Under the pieces are notes generated by a model. The model was not told where the DNA came from and did not search any database. It saw only the letters and a list, made by a program, of their open reading frames with translations. A program made the position numbers and the translations under genes. DNA of 64,000 bases from Bacillus methanolicus (GTDB lineage: Bacteria > Bacillota > Bacilli > Bacillales > Cytobacillaceae). Position 1 is the stretch's first letter. Each line of letters starts with the position of its first letter. Shown here in pieces: positions 24,371 through 34,281 of this stretch. The stretch spans positions 257,501-321,500 of the forward strand of contig NZ_PNFF01000001.1 of the NCBI RefSeq assembly GCF_028888695.1. The letters run 5' to 3'.

Positions 24371-25537
24371 ATGACCAATGCAAATAACCATCAGTTTGTG
24401 ATTTCAAAAGAAGACTGGTCCCTCCATCGGAAAGGTCACGATGACCAGCAGAGGCATCAGGAAAAAGTCCAGGAAGCGATCCGCAATAATCTCCCAGATC
24501 TCATTACAGAAGAAAGCATCATTATGTCAAATGGTCAAGAAGTGGTAAAAATTCCAATTCGTTCTTTGGATGAATACAAAATCCGTTATAACTATGATAA
24601 AAACAAACATGTTGGCCAAGGAGATGGAGACAGTCAAATCGGTGACGTAGTAGCCCGTGACGGTTCCAGCGATCAAAGCAAAGGCCAAGGCCAAGGAGCC
24701 GGTGATCAGCCGGGTGAAGATTATTTTGAAGCAGAAGTCTCTTTAATGGAACTTGAAGAAGCACTGTTTAAACAATTAGAACTACCAAACTTGCAAAAAA
24801 AAGAGCAGGATAAATATTTAGTTGAAAACATTGAGTTTAACGACATTCGAAAAACTGGTTTAATGGGAAACATTGATAAAAAAAGGACAATGATGACTGC
24901 TTTTAAGCGAAATGCGATGAACGGAAAACCGGCATTTCATCCGATTTATCGCGAGGATCTGAAGTTTAAGACTTGGAATGAAGTGGTTAAACCCGATTCT
25001 AGAGCAGTTGTACTTGCCATGATGGACACGAGTGGAAGTATGGGAATTTGGGAAAAGTATATGGCCAGAAGCTTTTTCTTCTGGATGACAAGGTTTTTGC
25101 GAACAAAATATGAAACTGTTGAAATTGAGTTTATTGCTCATCATACAGAAGCAAAGGTTGTATCGGAAAATGATTTCTTCACAAAAGGAGAGAGCGGCGG
25201 AACAATTTGTTCATCTGTATATCGCAAATCGCTCGAATTGATTGATGAGAAATATAATCCAAGACGGTATAATATTTATCCTTTTCATTTTTCTGACGGT
25301 GATAATCTAACTTCAGATAACGCCCGCTGTGTAAAATTAGTGGAAGATTTAATGAAAGTATCCAACATTTTCGGATACGGGGAAGTGAATCAATACAATC
25401 GCCATTCTACTTTAATGACTGCATACAAAAACATTAAGAACGAAAAATTCCGCTATTATATCCTCAAGCAAAAAGCCGATGTTTTCCATGCGATGCGAAG
25501 CTTTTTTAGTAAGGAAGAAAATAAGGTCTATGCGTAA
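24371..25537 (+). CDS. yhbH: Sporulation protein YhbH (UPF0229/DUF444)
   Basis: 388 aa, complete. The N-terminal half is charged, with a Gly/Gln/Asp-rich stretch (about 78-118). The second half is a von Willebrand A-like domain with the metal-site motif DTSGSMG (about residue 218) and SGGT further on. YhbH/YeaH proteins work with PrkA/YeaG and often with SpoVR/YcgB; all three occur in this window. Needed for normal sporulation in B. subtilis. AGGAGGGG lies nine bases before the ATG. Confidence 0.95.
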   Translation: MTNANNHQFVISKEDWSLHRKGHDDQQRHQEKVQEAIRNNLPDLITEESIIMSNGQEVVKIPIRSLDEYKIRYNYDKNKHVGQGDGDSQIGDVVARDGSSDQSKGQGQGAGDQPGEDYFEAEVSLMELEEALFKQLELPNLQKKEQDKYLVENIEFNDIRKTGLMGNIDKKRTMMTAFKRNAMNGKPAFHPIYREDLKFKTWNEVVKPDSRAVVLAMMDTSGSMGIWEKYMARSFFFWMTRFLRTKYETVEIEFIAHHTEAKVVSENDFFTKGESGGTICSSVYRKSLELIDEKYNPRRYNIYPFHFSDGDNLTSDNARCVKLVEDLMKVSNIFGYGEVNQYNRHSTLMTAYKNIKNEKFRYYILKQKADVFHAMRSFFSKEENKVYA

Positions 25538-25590
25538 AAAAATAAAAATTCGACTAGAAGAAATGCTTTGAAATAATTAAAAATAAAAAG

Positions 25591-25621
25591 TCTCTTATCA
25601 ATACAGGTAAGAGATTTTTTC
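25591..25621 (+). terminator. Terminator after yhbH
   Basis: Stem TCTCTTA / TAAGAGA followed by six or more T. Confidence 0.8.
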
Positions 25622-25707
25622 TGTGCGACGGACAAATAAACTATTTACAATAAAGCAAATATTTGGCATCATCATTTTAAAGGGAATTTTAAATCATCCG
25701 AAAAGCG

Positions 25708-26292
25708 GTGATTAAAGTGATATTAGAATGGTTAGATGCTAAAATTCATTTAATTAGCGTTTTATGGCTATTTCCCATTTTGTTTATGTTTCATGACTTT
25801 GAAGAAATTCTTACCGTGGAGAAATGGACCAAACAGAACAAAGAGCATGTTTTGACTGCTTTACCTCAATCGATCCGCAAGTATTTTTATAGTAGTTTTA
25901 AAATGACAACACTTCACTTTGCCCAAGATGTATTTTGGGTTTACCTCAGCATTACAGCGGCAACCATATTAGCCGTAATTTTCTCTTTTTACTATATTTT
26001 TCTAGTATTTCTAGCTATCTTTTTTGGACATGTATTCACGCATATAGGGCAAGCCATTTTCCTAAAAAAATATACTCCGGGTGTGATAACTTCAATCTTT
26101 TTGGTGCTGCCTTACTCATTATATGCTTACTACCGGTTGCTAAAAGAACATATTATTAATGGAGGAGATATTCTTTGGAGCATCCTGGGTATATGTATAG
26201 CTGTTCCTATTCTTTTACTCTTCTTAGTCAGTAAACGAAATCGAGCGACTAAGAATAAAGAATGGTTCAACCCCCTCCAATACAACAGTTAG
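25708..26292 (+). CDS. HXXEE-domain membrane protein
   Basis: About 194 aa with four or five membrane spans. The family motif is HDFEE near residue 29 at the end of the first span; further histidines sit in spans (TLHFAQDVFWVY, GHVFTHIGQA), as usual in HXXEE proteins. The role is unknown; conserved His and Glu in the membrane suggest metal or heme contact. GTG 25708 or GTG 25717 can be the start; the second has GGTG at better spacing. No partner gene next to it. Confidence 0.8.
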   Translation: MIKVILEWLDAKIHLISVLWLFPILFMFHDFEEILTVEKWTKQNKEHVLTALPQSIRKYFYSSFKMTTLHFAQDVFWVYLSITAATILAVIFSFYYIFLVFLAIFFGHVFTHIGQAIFLKKYTPGVITSIFLVLPYSLYAYYRLLKEHIINGGDILWSILGICIAVPILLLFLVSKRNRATKNKEWFNPLQYNS

Positions 26293-26346
26293 ACATACAA
26301 ATAAGAAATATTCCATATATTGTCACTGTCGGAGGGAGTCAGTACC

Positions 26347-26988
26347 TTATGTGTCAGCTTTTTTTCTTGAGACAAAAGGATTTTCAGAAATCCAAAACCT
26401 CCATGGATAGTCTTTTGCTTCCCCTGAATTTTCAATTCCAATTCTTTTGCCTTGAGATATTTTTTCCGGCTGAAACCCCTTTGAAATAAACAAAGGAGGT
26501 TCAGCAATACAATGACCGTAATCATCCATCGTGATGCCTAAAGCTTTTGTCAGTTTTCCAGGGCCGTTTGTGAGATTTTTGATATTTGCCATACCCCGTC
26601 TTTGTTTCATCAAATCTATTCCTGTAAATGGCTCTATTGCCCTGATGAGAACAGCTTCAGGCTTCTCCGGGCCTCCGCTGACGATATTGACAAGACAGTG
26701 GGTATGCATGACAAAAGTATAGACAAGGCCTGATTCCCGAAACATAACCTCTGTCCGTTTTGTTCTTCTGTTATTATAGGAGTGTGCCGCGCGGTCATCA
26801 GGACCTATATAAGCTTCGGTTTCAACTATAAAGCCTGAAGCAACTCCCTCCTCGGTTTTTTTTACTAAAAGACAGCCAAGCAAAGATTTTGCCAGCTCCA
26901 AAGTAGGCTTATCATAGAACTGCTTTTTCAAAGGGCTGATCTTTATTTGAATTGGTCTTATCAGTTCCCCTTTAAAAATATGATTCAT
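26347..26988 (-). CDS. mpg: 3-methyladenine (alkyladenine) DNA glycosylase, AAG type
   Basis: Base-excision repair enzyme that removes alkylated and deaminated purines, 213 aa. Visible AAG hallmarks: LAKSLLGCLLV, the catalytic-region motif VETEAYIGPDDRAAHSYNNRRTK, then YTFVMHTHCLVNIVSG and RAIEP, and NLTNGPGKLTKALGI. Length is normal. Start ATG with AGGAGG upstream. Single minus-strand gene that ends close to the HXXEE gene. The B. subtilis equivalent is yxlJ. Confidence 0.94.
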   Translation of the reverse strand: MNHIFKGELIRPIQIKISPLKKQFYDKPTLELAKSLLGCLLVKKTEEGVASGFIVETEAYIGPDDRAAHSYNNRRTKRTEVMFRESGLVYTFVMHTHCLVNIVSGGPEKPEAVLIRAIEPFTGIDLMKQRRGMANIKNLTNGPGKLTKALGITMDDYGHCIAEPPLFISKGFQPEKISQGKRIGIENSGEAKDYPWRFWISENPFVSRKKADT

Positions 26989-27108
26989 TTCAAGAAACCT
27001 CCTGCATATAGTAAATTTTATACAATGATTACTCGCTCAAAGGTGACTTTCATATAATTTTTTGTTACATTTACACTATGATTATCCAGGAGCGGAGAGA
27101 GTTTTCTT

Positions 27109-28140
27109 ATGTGGAAAAAATGGTTATGGATTTCTGTTGTTGTTCTTGTCGGTCTGTTTTTAGTTCCTTACAGTTTGCCGTTAATTTTTGCTTTTATTAC
27201 CGCTGTCATGCTTGAGGGACTTGTTCAGTGGCTGATGATAAAACTGCGTTTTAACAGATTGCAGGCTGTGATTATTGTATTTACAGGCTATGTCCTGTTA
27301 ATGACCGTCATTGGCTATAACTTAATATCGATTATAGCCGAGCAAACTGTTGCATTGTCCGGAAAAACGCCAAATTTTATGAAAAACCTTTATATTTCTG
27401 TCATCTTGCCTCTAATAAGGAAATGGGAGTTCTACTCAAAAAATTTGCCTAAAGACGTGATCGTTTCAATCGAAAAAACTTTGGAAAACAGCATCAATTC
27501 TCTCGACAGCTTTTTGCAGGGTGTCATTCAGAATACGGTTAACTTGTTAACAGCGATTCCGGGATTTTTAATTGAGTTTTTAATCTATTTAATTGCTTTA
27601 TTTTTAATAAGCCTCGAATTGCCTCGTTTGAAAGCGAAAATGGAAATGCATCTAAAAGAACAAACAAAGCGGAGAGTGTATTTAGTTGCCAATCAGTTAA
27701 ATAAAGCAGGCATTGGGTTTATTAAAGCGCAGATTATTTTGAGTTTGCTTACATTTATTATGGCATTTATTGGCCTTTCCATTCTAAAAGTTCCCTATAC
27801 CGGACTTTTATCTTTGCTGATCGTAATCGTTGATATATTGCCAATACTTGGAACAGGTTCGGTTCTTGTTCCATGGGCAGTTATTGCGATCTTGCAAGAC
27901 AACCATTTTCTGGGTATTGGTTTAATCGTTTTGTTTTTAATCATTACCGTTGTCCGAAGAATTATCGAACCAAAAGTATATTCAACAAGCCTTGGCATTT
28001 CTCCGCTGGCAGCGCTTATCAGCCTTTATATAGGTTTTAAGCTGTTAGGGGTTGTAGGAGTAATCCTCGGGCCTGCACTTGTAATTGTTTTTGATACTTT
28101 AAAAAGGGCCAATATTATTAAAATGAAGTTTAAGATTTAG
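27109..28140 (+). CDS. AI-2E family membrane protein (YtvI-like)
   Basis: 343 aa with about seven membrane spans: two or three near the N-terminus, a long soluble segment (about 85-140), then five spans. The C-terminal family signature is visible as DILPILGTGSVLVPWAVI, RRIIEPKVYSTSLGISPLAALI and GVVGVILGPALVIVFD. The family includes the AI-2 exporter TqsA and sodium/proton antiporters; the YtvI branch is linked to sporulation, so no substrate is assigned. GGAG lies before the ATG. Single gene. Confidence 0.88.
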   Translation: MWKKWLWISVVVLVGLFLVPYSLPLIFAFITAVMLEGLVQWLMIKLRFNRLQAVIIVFTGYVLLMTVIGYNLISIIAEQTVALSGKTPNFMKNLYISVILPLIRKWEFYSKNLPKDVIVSIEKTLENSINSLDSFLQGVIQNTVNLLTAIPGFLIEFLIYLIALFLISLELPRLKAKMEMHLKEQTKRRVYLVANQLNKAGIGFIKAQIILSLLTFIMAFIGLSILKVPYTGLLSLLIVIVDILPILGTGSVLVPWAVIAILQDNHFLGIGLIVLFLIITVVRRIIEPKVYSTSLGISPLAALISLYIGFKLLGVVGVILGPALVIVFDTLKRANIIKMKFKI

Positions 28141-28202
28141 TTTTCGGTCACCTATCTAAGTTTATCAATTAATCAGGAAATTTTTTAGAAAAGGAGATTA
28201 AT

Positions 28203-29105
28203 ATGGAAAAAGTAAAGTTGGCTCACGATTTATCATTTTCACGGATTATTCACGGTTTATGGCGTCTTGCGGAATGGAACATGAACCCACAAGAAATAGT
28301 AGCCATGACGGAACAATGCATCGAACTGGGAATTACCACTTTTGATCATGCCGATATATATGGAGATTATACTTGTGAGAGCCTTTTTGGCGAAGCTTTA
28401 AAACTGAAGCCGTCATTGCGGGAATCAATCCAAATCGTGACCAAGTGCGGTATTAAGCTTCGTTCTTCAAAGTATCCTGAGCATGAAGTGAAACATTATG
28501 ATACGAGCAAAGAACATATCATTAAAAGCGTTAACCAATCATTGAAAAATTTGCAAACTGATTACATAGATGTGTTATTAATACACCGTCCTGACCCTTT
28601 TATGGATCCGGAAGAAACAGCGGAAGCTTTTTCGCAGCTTAAGAGAGAGGGAAAAGTACGCCATTTTGGCGTCTCTAATTTTACGCCTTCACAGTTTAAT
28701 ATGTTAAATAGCTATTTGGAAGAACCGCTCGTTACAAATCAAGTCGAAATTTCAGCAGTTCACCTTGATGCATTCCATGATGGAACAATAGACCAGTGCC
28801 TTGAAAAGCGAATTCCTCCTATGGCATGGTCCCCTCTTGCTGGAGGAAGGATTTTTACTTCTGAGGGAGAAAAGATAGAGCGGGTTCGTCATGTTCTAGA
28901 GGAAGTAGGGAAAGAACTTGGCGTGAGATCGCCTGATCAATTGCTTTATGCATGGCTGCTTATCCATCCTGCGAGAATCATGCCGATTGTCGGGTCAGGA
29001 AAAATGGAACGAATAAAGCATGCAGTAAAAGCTATGGAAATTCAAATGACCCGCCAGCAATGGTTTAAAATCTGGATTGCGTCTATAGGGCAAGATGTTG
29101 CATAA
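28203..29105 (+). CDS. Aldo/keto reductase
   Basis: Soluble NADPH-dependent oxidoreductase with a TIM barrel, 300 aa. The catalytic tetrad is visible: Asp and Tyr in DHADIYG, Lys in VTKCG, His in LLIHRPD. Cofactor-binding parts are FGVSNF and the C-terminal IVGSGKMERI. It is closest to the YcsN/YdhF group. AAAAGGAG is placed eight bases before the ATG. Physiological substrate unknown. Confidence 0.92.
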   Translation: MEKVKLAHDLSFSRIIHGLWRLAEWNMNPQEIVAMTEQCIELGITTFDHADIYGDYTCESLFGEALKLKPSLRESIQIVTKCGIKLRSSKYPEHEVKHYDTSKEHIIKSVNQSLKNLQTDYIDVLLIHRPDPFMDPEETAEAFSQLKREGKVRHFGVSNFTPSQFNMLNSYLEEPLVTNQVEISAVHLDAFHDGTIDQCLEKRIPPMAWSPLAGGRIFTSEGEKIERVRHVLEEVGKELGVRSPDQLLYAWLLIHPARIMPIVGSGKMERIKHAVKAMEIQMTRQQWFKIWIASIGQDVA

Positions 29106-29132
29106 GAATGTGTTTGGCAGATTGTATAATAA

Positions 29133-29161
29133 CAAAAACGGGCTCAAGGCCCGTTTTTGTT
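29133..29161. terminator. Bidirectional terminator
   Basis: Perfect stem AAAAACGGGC / GCCCGTTTTT between the convergent aldo/keto reductase and RND genes. Confidence 0.9.
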
Positions 29162-29166
29162 TAATC

Positions 29167-32100
29167 TTATAGACTTAAGTTTTCAGCAGGAGTTTCTTTG
29201 CTTTGCCGTTGTTTTTTTGATTTCTTGAAGTGAAGCAATTCATAGACGACCGGAATGACAACAAGTGTTAACAAGGTTGCAACAGCTAACCCTCCGATTA
29301 CTACTACGGCAAGGCTTTGCGAAACAAGGCTTCCTGCTTCGGCTTTTTTAAATAAAAGCGGAAGCATTGCACAGATTGTGGCTACTGCAGTCATCATGAT
29401 TGGACGCATTCTTACAACAGACGCTTCAACTATGGCATCACGCATGATCATTGTTTTTTCATTTTGTTTCACTCTATCTAATAATACAATTGCGTTTGTG
29501 ACGACGATTCCAATTAGCATTAAGGCGCCAAGTAGTGCAGTCTCTTCGACGGAAATTCTGCTGATGAGCAAACCTAAAATGGCACCGATTGCCGCAAGAG
29601 GCAAGGAGAATAAAATTGAAATCGGAGCACGGATCGTTTTAAATGTAATGACCATGATTAAAAATACAATTCCGACCGATACGAGCATTGTTTTATATAG
29701 ATCGGAAAAGTCGTCTGCTTGTTGAACACTCGCTCCTCCTATAAAAACTTCAACCCCATCCGGAATATCTATACCATCTGTTTTCTTATCGCCAAAAATT
29801 TTCGAGTTCATTTCTTTTGAGATTTCTGATAACTTAGCCGGATCAACAGCAGCGGTTACACGGATATAGGTATCTCCATCTTTATGGAATATATTGGTTG
29901 GTTTTTCCTCTTTTTTCAGAGTGGCAACTTGTGAGACTGGAACCATACCGGTAGCCGTCGCAATTTGTACATTTTTTAGATCCTCAGGTTTTTTCGGATC
30001 TAAAACCGGTTCAAGAAATACGTTGGTTTGCTGTTCTTCCAATTCAATTGTACCAAGAGGGGTGCGATTAAGCATCACACCCAATGCTTGAGCAATTTGT
30101 TCAGTATTTGCCTTGGCAGGATTAACATTTAAAGAGTAGACAGTCTTTTTCTCGTCCTGGTTGGTTGATACTGTCTTAATTCCATCAATATCTTTAATAG
30201 AATTTTTTATTTTGTTCGATGTTTCTTCGAGGTCTTCAAGATTTTCCCCGATCACATCCACTGTAATAGTTGTTTTTGAATTGCTCATGACAGAACCTGC
30301 ATCTACTTTGAAATCCGCATCTGAAAACTCATTTTTTATACTCTCAATTTTTTTAACGACTTTGTCGGTATCTTTTTTATCTTTTAGCATAACCATAAAA
30401 CTTGTTTCGGTTGGAGAGCCAATGTCGCCATATTTTGCAGCATTTTCATTATTGCCCATCTCCAAAAATAAATCTTTGACTTCGTCTTGCTCCAGAAGAT
30501 ATTTTTCAAGCTTGAGGCTTTTTTCTTTTACTTTTTCAATTGGCGTATCGTTAGGATAGCTTAGTGTTGCTTGTATAAAATCAGCATTCGAATTGTCGAC
30601 TGTTCCTTTTGGCATAGTAAAGTAGGCGGCGATTGAACCAGCGAATAGCAAGAATGCTAATGATAAAACAACCCACTTATGGTTAAGTGACCAAATTACA
30701 AGCTTTTTAAATGGAACAGGACTCTTGTGCTCCGGAAGCTTTGTATTTTTTAATAAACCGGCGCTCATTAGTGGCACGACCGTTAAGGCTATCACTAATG
30801 AAGAAAGAAGGGAGTAGGTGACCGTTAAGGCAAATGGCAGCAAGAAATCTTGCAGGCCGCCCCCTACCAAACCGATTGGCAAAAATACGGCAACCGTTGT
30901 TAAGGTTGAAGCAGTTATTGCCGTTCCCACTTCCTTTGTAGCATCGATGACCATTTGTACAGAAAATTTCTCTTGCTGCATCTTCCGGAAAATATTTTCT
31001 ATCACGACAATGCTGTCATCCACAAGCCGACCTACGGCAACGGCGACACCTCCGAGCGTTAGAATATTTAGTGTCACCCCCGACCTGTCAAGCAAGAACA
31101 AAGTAAGTGCTAACGATAATGGAATCGACACAATCGTGATAAAAGTGGCACGGACATTCCGCAAGAAAAGCATTATGACGATCGTAGCAAAAAGTGCTCC
31201 AAGCAAGACTTCTTTTATCATAGAATGCACGGACGTTTCAACCATTTCAGCTGTAGTAAATATTACCTCTGCTTCCGTATTGTCATATTTTTTATTAATT
31301 TGATCAGCAGCTTTTTTTACTTCTTTGCTGATGCTTACAGCATTTGAACTGCTATCTTTTGTAACAATAAATAACAAGCCATCATTCCCGTTAATTCGTG
31401 TCATGGTATCTTCTGGCTTCCCAATTTTAATTTTTGCAATATCACCCAGTTTTACATTCGGACCTACCGATAAATCTTTCACTGTTTGAAGTTCGTCTAT
31501 ATTTCCAACCACTTTAATATTGCTTGATTTGCCGTCAATGACTTTTTCACCGATAGCTAAGGCCGTGTTCTGCCCTTGAAGAATCTTCAGAACATTTTGC
31601 AGGGATACTTGTTTTTGAGCCATTAATTCGTTATCAATCTTAACGGAAACATATGAATCAACATTTCCGTACATTTGCACGCTTGCAACACCCTTAATAT
31701 CTTTAAAGTAGGGTTCAATCTTTTTCTTTGCAAATTCCATATTCTTTGGAGTTAATCCTTCTTTAAAAGTGACAGCCACGTCTGCGATTGGAATCATTGA
31801 TGTGTTTAACTGAACGACAATTGGTTTTGATACATTTGGCGGCAAAGTTAACGAGTTTAAAACTTCTTGAACTTCCAGTTTGGCTTCTTTCATATCTGTT
31901 TTTGACTCATAGAAGATATCAACTTTTGAAAAACCATCTCCGGTTGTGGAAAGAATATTGCTTTTCCCTTTTACACCGACAACAGCGTTTTCGATCGGAG
32001 AAGTTACTTGTTTTTCCATTGTGTTTGAGTCGGTGCCCTGACCCATTACTACAATAGATATTTGAGGCTGGTCGGCAGCAGGGAGAAACTCCATAGGAAG

Positions 32101-32196
32101 GGTAAAATAACTGATAACTCCCATACATAAAATTAAAATTGACATAATCGTGACTGCGGCCTTATTGCCGAAAGACCATTTGGTAAACCAGGACAT
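29167..32196 (-). CDS. swrC: RND-family efflux pump (SwrC-like)
   Basis: Proton-driven exporter of 1009 aa in the cytoplasmic membrane. In Bacillus the SwrC/YerP branch exports surfactin and gives resistance to amphiphiles. There are twelve spans in two repeats with two large extracytoplasmic loops. The proton-relay aspartates are in GGVAVAVGRLVDDSIVVIEN (about residues 383-402). The second half has LLGALMLIGIVVTNAIVLLD. No adaptor or outer-membrane gene is next to it, as expected in Firmicutes. Start ATG with GAGGG upstream. No regulator gene is adjacent. Confidence 0.92.
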   Translation of the reverse strand: MSWFTKWSFGNKAAVTIMSILILCMGVISYFTLPMEFLPAADQPQISIVVMGQGTDSNTMEKQVTSPIENAVVGVKGKSNILSTTGDGFSKVDIFYESKTDMKEAKLEVQEVLNSLTLPPNVSKPIVVQLNTSMIPIADVAVTFKEGLTPKNMEFAKKKIEPYFKDIKGVASVQMYGNVDSYVSVKIDNELMAQKQVSLQNVLKILQGQNTALAIGEKVIDGKSSNIKVVGNIDELQTVKDLSVGPNVKLGDIAKIKIGKPEDTMTRINGNDGLLFIVTKDSSSNAVSISKEVKKAADQINKKYDNTEAEVIFTTAEMVETSVHSMIKEVLLGALFATIVIMLFLRNVRATFITIVSIPLSLALTLFLLDRSGVTLNILTLGGVAVAVGRLVDDSIVVIENIFRKMQQEKFSVQMVIDATKEVGTAITASTLTTVAVFLPIGLVGGGLQDFLLPFALTVTYSLLSSLVIALTVVPLMSAGLLKNTKLPEHKSPVPFKKLVIWSLNHKWVVLSLAFLLFAGSIAAYFTMPKGTVDNSNADFIQATLSYPNDTPIEKVKEKSLKLEKYLLEQDEVKDLFLEMGNNENAAKYGDIGSPTETSFMVMLKDKKDTDKVVKKIESIKNEFSDADFKVDAGSVMSNSKTTITVDVIGENLEDLEETSNKIKNSIKDIDGIKTVSTNQDEKKTVYSLNVNPAKANTEQIAQALGVMLNRTPLGTIELEEQQTNVFLEPVLDPKKPEDLKNVQIATATGMVPVSQVATLKKEEKPTNIFHKDGDTYIRVTAAVDPAKLSEISKEMNSKIFGDKKTDGIDIPDGVEVFIGGASVQQADDFSDLYKTMLVSVGIVFLIMVITFKTIRAPISILFSLPLAAIGAILGLLISRISVEETALLGALMLIGIVVTNAIVLLDRVKQNEKTMIMRDAIVEASVVRMRPIMMTAVATICAMLPLLFKKAEAGSLVSQSLAVVVIGGLAVATLLTLVVIPVVYELLHFKKSKKQRQSKETPAENLSL

Positions 32197-32339
32197 TAAA
32201 ATACACTCCCTCTATAAACTTTAATTTTCTTCAAAATTCTCGCGTTTTCTTTAAATTTCGCTAACACATAATAGCTTCTTTACCTCAAATGAGTGGATAT
32301 TACTTGTATTTATTCAATATATTTACATGGTAAGGTGCA

Positions 32340-32588
32340 TCCTATAATACAGATTTACAATATCTGTAATATCATGTATGACCGTGCAAGAAGTCTCCAC
32401 ACTTCTCATGGTCGCTCACCCTCCCATGTATCACTGGATTATAAGATCCACACATTCCTTCGTCCTGCGTATCCATGAGGTGGAGGTTGGATATGCTCCT
32501 TTACAGGGTCTAATGCCCGAATGGTGTAAAATATACTCCAACTCTGCACTATTGGTGTTTGTCAGAATAACAAGTCGTTTGAAAGCTT
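32340..32588 (-). ncRNA. Candidate IS110-type non-coding end (bridge RNA region)
   Basis: About 250 bases after the IS110-family recombinase stop (read on the minus strand) hold no ORF but several short inverted segments, such as CCACCTCATGGAT, and a GC content unlike the AT-rich spacer beyond. IS110/IS1111 elements carry a bridge RNA in a non-coding end; in the IS1111 group it lies downstream of the recombinase. The RNA is inferred from this known layout, not demonstrated. IS ends are not delimited, since the family lacks clear inverted repeats. Confidence 0.35.
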
Positions 32589-33872
32589 TTATGCAGCCTG
32601 TAATGCTTTTATTTGAGGTAATCCCTTTAATAGCTTTAATCCATCAAACTCACACTGTTTCTTACCAATGGCAAATAACACACGTAATAATTTACAACAC
32701 AAGGCAATCAGAGACTGTTGTTTTTTTAACGGCCTGTCTGGCCGATTGGTATAGTAATGATGCAAGGCTTTAAATACAGGATTATGGGCAACCAATGGTC
32801 GAATGGCCAGGTATAATGCTTTTCGTAAACGTCTTCGGCCCCTTTTGGTTATGCGTGTTTGCCCTTTATACTTTCCTGAACTGTGTTCTCTTAAAGAAAG
32901 CCCTGCCAGATTGACTAATTGTTGCGGATGATTGTACTTGGTTAAATCTCCTACTTCCGCAAAGAACAAAGCAATGGTAGTGTGACTAAGTCCCGGGATA
33001 TTGGTCATTTGTTTCGCACCTGGTATGCTTTCAACAACACCTTCTAGTTCTTCATCTAGTTGTGCTAACTGTTTCTTGTAAAGCTCATATTGATCCAATA
33101 GGCAATCCAATTCTCTTTTTGCGAACTGGATTCCTGTCTCAATCCCAACGCTCTTTTTCGCTACTTCTACGAGTCGGGTTGCTCGTTTCAGCCCAACCCC
33201 ACGCTGTACATACGGTTTCCATTTTTGCAGCACTTCTTCTGGTGACAACTTTTGAATATGAGAGGGAAATGGAAACATGCGCAAGGTATAAAAGGCTGCT
33301 TTACCTTTCCAATCTCCAAACACATCGAAAAACTCTGGGAAAAAGCGCTGAATGACGTTTTCAATCCGCCCTTCAATGATCATAAGCTGTTTGATGAGCT
33401 GATCTCGTAATTTGACGCCTTCCCTTAGTTCAGCGTATACGCCCTCTAATAGGTTCGGTACGGAGTATCGCCCATCTTTCATTAACTGTGCAATGACACG
33501 AGCATCTTTTGTATCGTTTTTTGTAGGCGAATTGTCATCAAGCTCTTTACTTTTTTTGACGTGCATGGGATTCACTAGCACTACATCATATCCTTTTGCC
33601 TTAAGAAAGTAGGCAAGATTTAGCCAATAATGACCTGTTGGCTCCATTCCAAAAATCACGTGGTCCTTATGATTTTCTTTTTGAATATGATTAACCCAAT
33701 CTAATAAGGTTTGAAAGCCGTGTATACGATTTTCAAAGATCAATCTCTTGCCAAATTCTAAGCCTCGGTCATCTTGAAAACGGGCAACGTGCTTTTCTTT
33801 AGCTACATCAATACCTACAATGAGAGTTGATGGTGTAATTTGAGAGATTTTTTGATTTTGTGTATAATTCAT
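32589..33872 (-). CDS. IS110-family transposase/recombinase
   Basis: DEDD recombinase of 427 aa. ATG 33872 follows AAGGAGG; the longer frame to 33962 is rejected. The N-terminal RuvC-like domain shows VGIDVAKEKH, FGMEPTGHYW, and KNDTKDARVIA with the acidic residues. The C-terminal domain (NIPGLSHTTIALFFAEVGD, AGLSLREHSSGKYKG) carries the serine proposed to act in strand exchange. Full length. The element separates the RND gene from the purine permease gene. Confidence 0.93.
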   Translation of the reverse strand: MNYTQNQKISQITPSTLIVGIDVAKEKHVARFQDDRGLEFGKRLIFENRIHGFQTLLDWVNHIQKENHKDHVIFGMEPTGHYWLNLAYFLKAKGYDVVLVNPMHVKKSKELDDNSPTKNDTKDARVIAQLMKDGRYSVPNLLEGVYAELREGVKLRDQLIKQLMIIEGRIENVIQRFFPEFFDVFGDWKGKAAFYTLRMFPFPSHIQKLSPEEVLQKWKPYVQRGVGLKRATRLVEVAKKSVGIETGIQFAKRELDCLLDQYELYKKQLAQLDEELEGVVESIPGAKQMTNIPGLSHTTIALFFAEVGDLTKYNHPQQLVNLAGLSLREHSSGKYKGQTRITKRGRRRLRKALYLAIRPLVAHNPVFKALHHYYTNRPDRPLKKQQSLIALCCKLLRVLFAIGKKQCEFDGLKLLKGLPQIKALQAA

Positions 33873-34280
33873 TTTGAGTCCTCCTTGGTTTATTGATTTC
33901 TTGGTCAACGCGCATTGACACCCTGTACTATACCAAGGGGACTTTTTTTTATCAAACCTCAAATTTCCTCATTACAGGAATGCTCCTTTAATAGAAAAAT
34001 TTAGAAAAAAATGCACCGAGACCATGTTTGAATAAAATAGATCGCGCCTTCAGCTATCGCTTCCTCCTCCACGTTTTCATCTTACTTTTTCAATTTCCTT
34101 TCAATAACGAGCCTGAGTTTTATTTTTAACTCAGGCTTGAGACCTAGGGGGCTGGCCTCTGCAAAAAGAATTGTAATAAATAAGGCAGCGCTTAAGAAGT
34201 GACTGCAGTCATTAAAAAAATCACATATCGAAGATAATTAAAATAAAAAAACTCGCCGAAAAGGCGAGCCTTGAAGATTG
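33873..34280. other. Intergenic region with two terminators
   Basis: It holds the upstream end of the IS110 element, then AT-rich DNA with two hairpins. One is a GCCTGAG / CTCAGGC stem at 34110-34138. The other, CTCGCC / GGCGAG at 34252-34268, is preceded by an A-run on the plus strand and so terminates the minus-strand permease gene. No ORF supported. Confidence 0.7.
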
Positions 34281-34281
34281 T

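Noticed and set aside
26262-26489. 75-codon plus-strand ORF overlapping the HXXEE gene end and mpg
   Set aside because: It runs antisense over mpg codons and has no start signal.
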